6,359 bases of DNA, taken from positions 1-6,359 of the forward strand of contig HF989480.1 in NCBI GenBank assembly GCA_000432175.1, in the 5' to 3' direction. The notes beneath the pieces are model-generated. The model was not told where the DNA came from. It saw nothing but the letters and a program-made list of their open reading frames with translations, and made no database searches. Source of the DNA: Eubacterium sp. CAG:786 (GTDB lineage: Bacteria > Bacillota > Clostridia > Oscillospirales > Ruminococcaceae). A program made the position numbers and the translations under genes. Shown here piece by piece: positions 1 through 6,015 of this stretch (positions are counted from its first letter, which is position 1; every line of letters starts with the position of its first letter).

Positions 1-865
1 CTGCGCGCTCCCGCTGACTTACCATAAGGCGAATGGCGCGGTGATATGCCACTACTGCGGGTATTCCCACGCGCTGGGCGCCGTCTGCCCGTCCTGCGGG
101 AGCAAGTTCCTGATGATGAAAGGGACTGGTACGCAGCGCATCGAGGACGAGATCTCAGAGCTGTTCCCGAAGGCGCGGATACTCCGTATGGACGCCGACA
201 CGACAGCGGCAAAGAACGCATTCGAGAGCAAGTTCAAGGCTTTCGCTGCGGGGGAATACGACATAATCGTCGGCACGCAGATGATAGCCAAGGGACTTGA
301 TTTTCCGAACGTGACGCTGGTGGGAGTGCTGCGCACCGACAACAGCCTTTATGCCGGGGACTTCCGGGCGTATGAGCGGACATTCTCGCTGATAACGCAG
401 GTCGTCGGCAGGGGAGGGCGCGGTGGAAAGCGCGGCAGGGCGCTGATACAGACGTTCACGCCGGAGCACTACGTGCTCAACCTCGCGGCAAACCAGAACT
501 ACCCGGATTTTTACGCAGAGGAGATAGAACTGCGGCAGGCGATGCTTTACCCACCGTTCTGCGATATCGTGGTGGTTGGATTTACGTCGCTGGTAGACGA
601 CGAGTGCAGCCGCGGGGCGCTGAAATTCCGCGATATGCTGGAGAAGCGCCACGCGGAGGAATGCCCGGATATCCCGCTGCGGATACTGGGCCCCGCAAGG
701 AATGTGATAGGCAAGGTCAACGGGCGCTACCGCTGGCGGCTGATACTGAAGTGCAGGAATTCCGCGCCGCTGAGACGGCTGGTGGAACTCACGCTGAAAG
801 AAGCCGGAGCGGACAAGTCGTTCAGGAACACCGCAGTTTTCGCGGATATGAACGGCGACCCGTAA
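1..865 (+). CDS. priA: PriA primosomal helicase, C-terminal part (5' end cut by window)
   Basis: This is the C-terminal half of the replication restart helicase PriA, a superfamily 2 DNA helicase that binds abandoned forks and starts primosome loading. The reading frame is open from base 2, so the GTG at 41 is not the true start; 287 codons are visible. Visible are the end of the zinc-binding region (one Cys at residue 1, then CHYC at 16-19 and CPSC at 29-32, corresponding to five of the family's eight Cys), the GTGTQ segment just after it, helicase motif V (GTQMIAKGLDFP, about 91-102), motif VI (QVVGRGGRG, about 133-141), and the C-terminal domain with LGPA and GRYRWRL. Motif VI reads GRGGR where GRAGR is the more usual form. 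The gene ends 19 bases before the first deformylase gene, on the same strand. The identification is very secure; only the missing N-terminal part is unseen. Confidence 0.97.
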   Translation, partial: CALPLTYHKANGAVICHYCGYSHALGAVCPSCGSKFLMMKGTGTQRIEDEISELFPKARILRMDADTTAAKNAFESKFKAFAAGEYDIIVGTQMIAKGLDFPNVTLVGVLRTDNSLYAGDFRAYERTFSLITQVVGRGGRGGKRGRALIQTFTPEHYVLNLAANQNYPDFYAEEIELRQAMLYPPFCDIVVVGFTSLVDDECSRGALKFRDMLEKRHAEECPDIPLRILGPARNVIGKVNGRYRWRLILKCRNSAPLRRLVELTLKEAGADKSFRNTAVFADMNGDP

Positions 866-884
866 CATAGAAAGGACGATAGAC

Positions 885-1367
885 ATGGCATTAAGGCAGA
901 TAGTAAAGTTCGGGGACGACATACTCCGCAAGAAGAGCAGACCCGTGACTAATTTTGACGAGCGCCTCTGGACGCTGCTCGACGACATGGCAGAAACGAT
1001 GCATTCCAAGGACGGCGCGGGTCTTGCGGCCGTTCAGGTGGGAGTGCTGCGCAGGGCGGTTGTCATCGACGTACACGACGAGCACGGAGTTATCGAGCTG
1101 ATAAACCCTGAGATAGTTTCCGCTGAGGGAACTCAGTGCGGCAGCGAGGGCTGCCTTTCCGCGCCGAATGTGTGGGAGGAAGTGGAGCGCCCGAATATCG
1201 TCACAGTAAAGGCGCAGGACAGGCACGGAAAAGAGTTCACGCTGACCGGCAGCGCGCTTCTTGCAAGGGCATTCTGCCATGAACTGGACCATCTGGACGG
1301 CGTGCTTTTCATCGACCATGTTAAGAACGACGGAGTTCCGGCGCACAAGGACGTTACAGCAAAGTAA
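885..1367 (+). CDS. def: Peptide deformylase, first of two tandem paralogs
   Basis: Peptide deformylase removes the formyl group from the N-terminal methionine of new proteins in the cytoplasm, using a bound metal (usually Fe2+). The 160-residue protein has all three family motifs: GAGLAAVQVG (44-53), EGCLS (88-92) and HELDH (132-136). Metal ligands C90, H132 and H136, catalytic E133 and Q51 fall at the same residue numbers as in the E. coli enzyme, so it should be active. The ATG at 885 has AAAGGA at 871-876 with an 8-base spacer. By eye it matches the next gene's product at about 84 of 147 ungapped positions. It is the more diverged copy: V50 replaces the common Pro in motif 1, and the segment after EGCLS reads APNVWEEVERP in place of the usual P-G-K/R-x-G type, a region that lines the substrate pocket. 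Cys85 close to the metal Cys is also unusual. A changed substrate preference is possible but unproven. Confidence 0.95.
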   Translation: MALRQIVKFGDDILRKKSRPVTNFDERLWTLLDDMAETMHSKDGAGLAAVQVGVLRRAVVIDVHDEHGVIELINPEIVSAEGTQCGSEGCLSAPNVWEEVERPNIVTVKAQDRHGKEFTLTGSALLARAFCHELDHLDGVLFIDHVKNDGVPAHKDVTAK

Positions 1368-1379
1368 AGGGGAATATCA

Positions 1380-1844
1380 ATGGCAGTGCTTGAAATATTG
1401 CAGTTCGGTAATGAGATACTGCGGCAGAAAAGCGGGGAAGTGACCGAGTTCAACGAGGAACTGTGGGAGCTTCTCGACGACATGGCTGAAACGATGTACG
1501 ACGCGGGAGGAGTAGGTCTTGCGGCACCGCAGATAGGCGTGCTCAAGCGCGTAGTCGTTATCGATACGGACGAAGACCACGGTCTGATGGAACTTGTAAA
1601 TCCCGTGATAGTTGCGATAAAGGGAAAGCAGCACGAACCCGAGGGGTGCCTTTCCTACCCGGGCAAGAGCGGCTACGTGGTCCGGCCGGCAAAGGTGAAG
1701 ATAAAGGCGCAGGACCGCTACGGCAGACGAAAGACCTATGTTGGTTCCGGACTGCTGGCGCGGGCATTCTGCCATGAGACCGACCATCTCAACGGAATTC
1801 TGTATGCCGACAAAGTGGACGAGTGGGAGGAGGACGAAAAGTGA
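1380..1844 (+). CDS. def: Peptide deformylase, second tandem paralog (more canonical)
   Basis: A second peptide deformylase of 154 residues, with the same reaction as its neighbour: hydrolysis of N-formyl-Met on nascent proteins. Motif 1 is GVGLAAPQIG (44-53) with the usual Pro, motif 2 is EGCLSYPGKSG (from 88), and motif 3 is HETDH (132-136). Metal ligands C90, H132 and H136 and catalytic E133 are intact. The ATG at 1380 lies 12 bases after the stop of the first copy, with AAAGGGGA at 1366-1373 overlapping that stop. The sequence is typical of clostridial deformylases, so this is the likelier housekeeping copy. Its acidic C-terminus (EWEEDEK) is encoded by the bases that also form the fmt ribosome binding site, and its TGA stop overlaps the fmt GTG start. 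Pairing with fmt makes sense, since Fmt adds and Def removes the same formyl group. Confidence 0.96.
   Translation: MAVLEILQFGNEILRQKSGEVTEFNEELWELLDDMAETMYDAGGVGLAAPQIGVLKRVVVIDTDEDHGLMELVNPVIVAIKGKQHEPEGCLSYPGKSGYVVRPAKVKIKAQDRYGRRKTYVGSGLLARAFCHETDHLNGILYADKVDEWEEDEK
1825..1834 (+). promoter_or_regulatory. Ribosome binding site of fmt, inside the end of the second def gene
   Basis: GGGAGGAGGA contains AGGAGG at 1828-1833, 7 bases before the GTG at 1841. This selects GTG 1841 as the fmt start over the in-frame GTG at 1823, which would add six residues with no family match. The site lies within def codons for Glu-Trp-Glu-Glu-Asp. Confidence 0.85.
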
Positions 1845-2776
1845 AATTAGTATTTATGGGAACCCCGGTTTTTGCGCTTTCCTGCCTGGAGCAGCTCATT
1901 GCGGCAGGGCATGAGGTCGCAGCTGTATTCACGCAGCCCGACAAACCCAAGAACCGCGGAAAGCAGATACAGATGACCCCCGTCAAGGAATGCGCCCTGA
2001 AGCACGATATCCCGGTTTATCAGCCGCTGAGCCTGCGCAAGGGCGAGGACGCGGAAAAGTCCCTGGAGGTATTGAAGGAGATAAACCCGCAGTGTATCGT
2101 TGTTGTGGCGTACGGGCAGATACTTCCCGAGAGTATTCTTGAGCTGCCGGAATACGGCTGCATAAACGTGCATGCTTCGCTGCTGCCGATGTACAGAGGC
2201 GCCGCGCCGATACAGCGCTGCATTCAGTTCGGGGAGAAAAAGACGGGCGTCACCACCATGTACATGGCAAAGGGACTTGATACGGGTGACATGATACTCC
2301 GCGACGAACTGGACATACCCGAGGACATGACAGGCTCTGAACTCCACGACAGGCTTTCCGAGATGGGCGGCAGGCTCATCGTCCGCACCCTTGAGGAAGT
2401 GCAGAACGGCACCGCGCCGCGTATCCCGCAGGAGGGCGACACCTGCTATGCTTCCATGATAAGCAAGGAAGAGCTACTGTTGGATTTCACAAAACCTGCG
2501 GTTCAGGTGCGTGATTTTATCCGCGCGATGTCCGCAGTTCCGTGCGCGTATACGCTTCTTGACGGGAAGCGCATGAAAGTTTACGGCGCGCGGGTTTCCG
2601 ACAGGAACTACTCCGGCGCACCGGGCGAGATAGTCGATACCGACGCGTTTGCTGTAATGTGCGGCGACGGCGCAGTGGAATTCACCGAAATACAGCCCGA
2701 GGGCGGAAAGCGCATGGATATCCAGGCATATCTGCGCGGAAAGAAACCGGAAAAGGGAACCATTCTGGGTAAATGA
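1841..2776 (+). CDS. fmt: Methionyl-tRNA formyltransferase
   Basis: Fmt transfers a formyl group from 10-formyltetrahydrofolate to Met on initiator tRNA, allowing bacterial translation initiation. The protein has 311 residues, close to the 315 of E. coli Fmt. The N-terminal catalytic Rossmann domain starts MKLVFMGTPVFA and carries the signature INVHASLLPMYRGAAP (108-123) and GLDTGDM (145-151). Catalytic residues N109, H111 and D147 are present. The C-terminal tRNA-binding domain starts around YASMISKEE (203-211) and runs to about 305. The start is GTG 1841; its last two bases and the next A form the TGA stop of the preceding deformylase (GTGA overlap), so the two are probably translationally coupled. 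The strong AGGAGG 7 bases upstream supports this start. The gene is intact and ordinary in composition. Confidence 0.97.
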   Translation: MKLVFMGTPVFALSCLEQLIAAGHEVAAVFTQPDKPKNRGKQIQMTPVKECALKHDIPVYQPLSLRKGEDAEKSLEVLKEINPQCIVVVAYGQILPESILELPEYGCINVHASLLPMYRGAAPIQRCIQFGEKKTGVTTMYMAKGLDTGDMILRDELDIPEDMTGSELHDRLSEMGGRLIVRTLEEVQNGTAPRIPQEGDTCYASMISKEELLLDFTKPAVQVRDFIRAMSAVPCAYTLLDGKRMKVYGARVSDRNYSGAPGEIVDTDAFAVMCGDGAVEFTEIQPEGGKRMDIQAYLRGKKPEKGTILGK

Positions 2777-2818
2777 CCAAAAATCACGCATAATAACCGT
2801 ATTTGAAAACCCTGGAAC

Positions 2819-2824
2819 AGGAGG
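2819..2824 (+). promoter_or_regulatory. Ribosome binding site of the YugP-type peptidase gene
   Basis: A perfect AGGAGG lies 5 bases before the ATG at 2830. It selects ATG 2830 over the in-frame TTG at 2803, which has no Shine-Dalgarno sequence and would itself contain this site. Confidence 0.85.
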
Positions 2825-2829
2825 CAATT

Positions 2830-3555
2830 ATGGTGCAGACACTTATTTCAGCTGCGGCACGGCACACGAATTTTCTGAGCGTGGGCTATACGACTGCGTA
2901 TTTTCTCTGTATTGCGGCGTTCATTTTTGCGCTGATATGCTCGGCTAACGTTAATGCGACGTTCAATAAATACAACCGGGTCGGCAGCCGCAGGGGGATC
3001 ACCGCAGCGGAAGTCGCACGAAAAATACTTGACAGAAACGGGCTTTACAACGTACAGGTAGAGCGCATTTCCGGCAATCTGACGGATAATTTCAACCCGA
3101 GAACGAATATAGTTTCGCTGTCTGACAGCGTTTATAGCAGTACTTCACTGGCGGCGATAGGCGTTGCGGCGCACGAGTGCGGGCACGCGGTCCAGCATGC
3201 GCAGGATTACATTCCGATAAAGGTGCGCACAGCGGTTTTCCCGCTGGCACGGTTCGGTTCCTCTGCGTATTTCATTGTGTTCATTCTCGGTCTGGTGTTC
3301 AGCTTCGAGCCGCTTGTTGACGCGGGAATCATACTGTTCCTGTTCGTTGTGCTGTTCCAGCTGGTCACGCTTCCGGTGGAATTCAACGCGAGCCGTCGCG
3401 CTATGCAGACTATCCGCAGCGAGGGAATTCTCGAGCAGGACGAGCTGTACGGTGCGCGTCGCACCCTGACTGCCGCAGCGATGACTTACGTTGCAAGCCT
3501 GATAGTGTCGTTCACACAGCTGCTCAGGCTGCTTTCCTACAGGAACAGACGATGA
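2830..3555 (+). CDS. yugP: YugP-family membrane zinc metallopeptidase
   Basis: A putative membrane-bound zinc protease of the YugP family (Pfam PF04298, neutral zinc metallopeptidase). Its substrate is not known to me. From ATG 2830 the protein has 241 residues. A hydrophobic segment at about 20-40 is followed by GITAAEVARKIL, DNFNPRTN (86-93) and the zinc motif HECGH (115-119). Further hydrophobic stretches at about 144-160 and 165-182 precede LPVEFNASRRA (181-191), whose E184 is a candidate third metal ligand, and one more lies at about 213-232. These match the family order. The family's usual DHYDP is here DNFNP, and there are about 20 residues before the first membrane segment, more than I recall for B. 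subtilis YugP. The 53-base gap from fmt holds no clear promoter. Placement between fmt and rsmB is recurrent in Clostridia, but the functional reason is unclear. Confidence 0.92.
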   Translation: MVQTLISAAARHTNFLSVGYTTAYFLCIAAFIFALICSANVNATFNKYNRVGSRRGITAAEVARKILDRNGLYNVQVERISGNLTDNFNPRTNIVSLSDSVYSSTSLAAIGVAAHECGHAVQHAQDYIPIKVRTAVFPLARFGSSAYFIVFILGLVFSFEPLVDAGIILFLFVVLFQLVTLPVEFNASRRAMQTIRSEGILEQDELYGARRTLTAAAMTYVASLIVSFTQLLRLLSYRNRR

Positions 3556-3599
3556 TCTGCCGGGAATCCCCGGTTACATACAGATAAGGAGGGCTGGCA

Positions 3600-4913
3600 A
3601 TGGCTGACCCACGGCTCACAGTCGTAAAAATGCTGATGAAAATGGACAGCAGCGAGGCGTATTCAAACCTGCTGCTGGATCATGTTTTCAACGAAGCGGA
3701 GCTCAGCGACAGGGACAAGGCGTTCGCGGCTGCGCTGTTCTACGGCGTGCTGGAACGCAGGCTCACGCTCGACCACGTTATAGGGACGAACTCGAAAATA
3801 CCGTTTGAAAAGCTGGATAAGGCTGCCGTGCAGATACTCCGCACAGGGCTTTATCAGCTGATGTACATGCCGTCGGTGCCTGAAAGCGCTGCCGTGAACG
3901 AGAGCGTGAAAATGTGCAAGAAGCTGAAATGTTTCTCGGCGCAGGGGTTCGTGAATGGCATGCTCCGCAGCTTTATTCGCAGCGGCAAGAAGATAAGCTA
4001 CCACGGCATGTCGCCGGAGAAGCGCCTGTCGGTGGAGTATTCCTGCCCGGAGTGGCTCACGCAGAAGCTCATAGATGAATACGGCACGGAATTCGCGGTG
4101 CGGGCGCTGAAAGCTTCCGTCGGAAAGCCACCGGTATACGCGCGGGTGAATACCATCAAGACTACCACGGACAAGCTTCTCGCGGAACTTGCGAAGCACA
4201 GAATAAAAGCAGAGCCCTACCCGGGGCTTGAAAACTGCATAAAGCTTGAAAAGGTTGGCGACATTGAAAAATGCGCGCCGTTCCGTCAGGGACTTTTCCA
4301 CGTGCAGGACATTTCCTCGCAGCTGTGCTGCCTGACTTTGCGCCCGGTGGTGAATGAAACCGTGCTGGACGTCTGCGCGGCTCCCGGAGGGAAAAGCTTC
4401 ACGCTGGCTGAACTCATGGGCAACAACGGAAAGCTGTACAGCATGGATCTTCACGACATGCGCGTCGGTCTTATCGAGGACGGCGCGGCGCGGCTGGGAA
4501 TTAAGATAATAACTGCGATGCAGAACGACGCTTCAAAATTCAACGGAGCGCTCCCGCAGGCGGACAGGGTGCTGTGCGATGTTCCCTGCTCGGGTCTTGG
4601 GGTAATTCGCCGTAAGCCGGAGATAAAGTACAAGGAACCTGAGGAATTCGCGGGGCTGCCGGAGATACAGTACCAGATACTGGAGACTTCCGCGCGCTAC
4701 GTTAAACCGGGCGGCACGCTGGTGTATTCCACCTGCACGCTTTCCCGCGCGGAAAACGACGAGGTAGCCGAGAGATTTGCAGCGGCTCACCCGGAGTTCA
4801 CGCCGATAGTGCAGCCGGTGCCGCTTCCCGCTCCCGGGGACTACAAGCGCACCTACTGCCCGGACGAAAACGGCGGAGACGGCTTCTTCACTGCGTCATT
4901 CCGCAGGACATGA
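3600..4913 (+). CDS. rsmB: 16S rRNA (cytosine-967-C5)-methyltransferase RsmB
   Basis: RsmB uses S-adenosylmethionine to methylate C5 of cytosine 967 (E. coli numbering) in 16S rRNA. The 437-residue protein has an N-terminal NusB-like RNA-binding domain (about 1-130), a linker, and a Rossmann methyltransferase domain. SAM-binding motif I is DVCAAPGGKS (257-266). The two family cysteines are C330 in DVPCSGLG (motif IV) and C379 in YSTCTLS (motif VI, the usual nucleophile). The end DGFFTASFRR is typical. ATG 3600 has AAGGAGGG at 3586-3593, giving AGGAGG with 7 bases of spacing. It is 44 bases after the peptidase gene and 13 before rlmN, so it pairs two rRNA methylation genes acting on different subunits. 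The related RsmF or other m5C enzymes are less likely because of the NusB-like N-terminus. No defects are seen. Confidence 0.96.
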   Translation: MADPRLTVVKMLMKMDSSEAYSNLLLDHVFNEAELSDRDKAFAAALFYGVLERRLTLDHVIGTNSKIPFEKLDKAAVQILRTGLYQLMYMPSVPESAAVNESVKMCKKLKCFSAQGFVNGMLRSFIRSGKKISYHGMSPEKRLSVEYSCPEWLTQKLIDEYGTEFAVRALKASVGKPPVYARVNTIKTTTDKLLAELAKHRIKAEPYPGLENCIKLEKVGDIEKCAPFRQGLFHVQDISSQLCCLTLRPVVNETVLDVCAAPGGKSFTLAELMGNNGKLYSMDLHDMRVGLIEDGAARLGIKIITAMQNDASKFNGALPQADRVLCDVPCSGLGVIRRKPEIKYKEPEEFAGLPEIQYQILETSARYVKPGGTLVYSTCTLSRAENDEVAERFAAAHPEFTPIVQPVPLPAPGDYKRTYCPDENGGDGFFTASFRRT

Positions 4914-4914
4914 G

Positions 4915-4919
4915 AAAGG
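4915..4919 (+). promoter_or_regulatory. Ribosome binding site supporting the TTG start of rlmN
   Basis: AAAGG lies 7 bases before TTG 4927. An in-frame TAA at 4924-4926 sits directly before this TTG, so no earlier start is possible. The first in-frame ATG (4996) would cut off the conserved N-terminal helix. Confidence 0.7.
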
Positions 4920-4926
4920 CATTTAA

Positions 4927-6015
4927 TTGGAAGAACTGGAAAAGATAGATATACTCGCTCTCACCAAGGAAGAACTCACCACAGAAATAACTTCCATGGG
5001 CGAAAAGGCATTCAGGGCAAAACAGATATATGAATGGCTGCACGTCAAGAAAGTCACTGATTTTGCACAGATGACTAATATTTCTGCACAATTCCGAGAG
5101 GCGTTATCAAGAAAATTTTGTCTAAAACACCTAATTATCAAAAAAAGACTTGTATCTCAACTGGATAATACGGTAAAATATCTTTATGGGCTGCCCGACG
5201 GCGAAGCGGTGGAAACCGTGCTAATGGAATACAAGCACGGCAACAGTCTGTGCATTTCCACGCAGGTCGGCTGCAGAATGGGCTGCCGTTTCTGCGCCAG
5301 CACAATTGCCGGTTTTGTAAGGCACCTGCTTCCCAGCGAAATGCTGCTGCAGGTCTACGAAACCGAGCGCGACAGCGGCAGACATGTTGACAGCATAGTA
5401 CTTATGGGAATCGGCGAGCCGCTGGATAATTACGATAACGTGCTGAAATTCCTCACGCTGATGAACAGCGAGGGCGACGGCATGAGCCTGCGGCATATTT
5501 CGCTTTCGACATGCGGCGTCGTTCCGCGCATTTATGACCTCGCGGAGCTGAAAACCGGGCTTACGCTGTCGATATCCCTGCATGCGGCGACTGACGAACG
5601 CCGCAGCGAGATAATGCCCATCAACAGAAAATATCATCTTGACGAGCTGATGAAGGCATGCCGGTATTACTTCAGCAAGACCGGGCGCCGTATCAGCTTT
5701 GAGTATTCCCTTATCGAGGGCGTGAACGACACTGAGCAGTCCGCGCAGGAACTTATAGACCTGCTGGGTGGATTTATGTGTCACGTCAATCTGATACCGA
5801 TAAACGAGATAAGGGAGCGTGATTTCCGCAAGAGCCGTTCGGTGGAGAAGTTCCAGAAACGCCTGTGCGACGCCGGCATTAACGCCACAGTCCGCAGGAC
5901 GCTGGGCGCGGACATAAGCGCCGCGTGCGGGCAGCTGCGCCGCGACGGTGGAATGAACAATACCGACCAGGCGGTGGAAAATTCCGCAGAAAAGACAACA
6001 GGCGGTGAGTTATGA
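4927..6015 (+). CDS. rlmN: Dual-specificity RNA methyltransferase RlmN (radical SAM)
   Basis: RlmN is a radical SAM enzyme that methylates C2 of adenosine 2503 in 23S rRNA and, in characterised members, A37 of some tRNAs. The 362-residue protein starts at TTG with an N-terminal helical domain (ILALTKEEL, then GEKAFRAKQIYEWLH at 25-39). The radical SAM cluster CRMGCRFC supplies C116, C120 and C123. C109 and C334 (in SAACGQL) match the E. coli catalytic pair C118 and C355, and E96 matches E105, so this is a true RlmN. Cfr also has the two cysteines, but the overall sequence is that of a housekeeping RlmN. Oddity: bases from about 5050 to 5185 are strongly AT-rich with codons rare elsewhere in the window (TTA, CTA, AGA, TCA), although the protein there still fits the family. 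The stop overlaps the next gene's ATG. Confidence 0.96.
   Translation: MEELEKIDILALTKEELTTEITSMGEKAFRAKQIYEWLHVKKVTDFAQMTNISAQFREALSRKFCLKHLIIKKRLVSQLDNTVKYLYGLPDGEAVETVLMEYKHGNSLCISTQVGCRMGCRFCASTIAGFVRHLLPSEMLLQVYETERDSGRHVDSIVLMGIGEPLDNYDNVLKFLTLMNSEGDGMSLRHISLSTCGVVPRIYDLAELKTGLTLSISLHAATDERRSEIMPINRKYHLDELMKACRYYFSKTGRRISFEYSLIEGVNDTEQSAQELIDLLGGFMCHVNLIPINEIRERDFRKSRSVEKFQKRLCDAGINATVRRTLGADISAACGQLRRDGGMNNTDQAVENSAEKTTGGEL
5050..5185 (+). other. AT-rich, atypical-codon tract inside rlmN
   Basis: Hand counting gives 16 G+C of 60 at 5101-5160 (27%), against 31 of 60 at 5221-5280 and 36 of 60 at 4741-4800. The tract uses TTA, TCA, AGA, TGT, CTA, ATT and AAA codons where the rest of the window prefers CTG, AGC, CGC and AAG. 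The reading frame is intact. The borders are gradual, so the coordinates are approximate. Confidence 0.75.

Noticed and set aside
41..43. GTG at 41 as the start of the first gene
   Set aside because: The frame is open back to base 2, and the upstream residues (C-A-L-P-L-T-Y-H-K) match the PriA zinc region, so the gene starts outside the window.
155..1009. Long open frame on the minus strand (284 codons) across priA and the first def gene
   Set aside because: It lies antisense to two certain genes, has no recognisable domain, and results from GC-biased codon use in the opposite strand.
2765..2801. Possible promoter in the fmt-yugP gap: CATAAT at 2789-2794 resembles a -10 box
   Set aside because: No acceptable -35 box lies 16-18 bases upstream; ATGACC at 2773-2778 is only 10 bases away. 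A single 5 of 6 match is not enough.
2811..2821. Small hairpin CCTG-GAA-CAGG touching the ribosome binding site of the peptidase gene
   Set aside because: A 4-base-pair stem with a 3-base loop is too weak to be credited with control of translation.
3559..3574. Inverted repeat CCGGG-AATC-CCCGG between the YugP-type gene and rsmB, considered as a terminator
   Set aside because: The stem is only 5 GC pairs plus a possible G-T pair, and no T run follows. It is followed within 15 bases by the rsmB ribosome binding site, so read-through is expected.
3663..4454. Minus-strand open frame of 263 codons opposite rsmB
   Set aside because: It is a shadow of rsmB, rich in His, Arg and Ala from reverse reading, without any family motif.
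5140..5146. A7 run in rlmN, considered as a programmed frameshift site
   Set aside because: In the gene's frame it does not form a proper X XXY YYZ heptamer, the zero frame continues through conserved RlmN sequence, and no shifted product makes sense.
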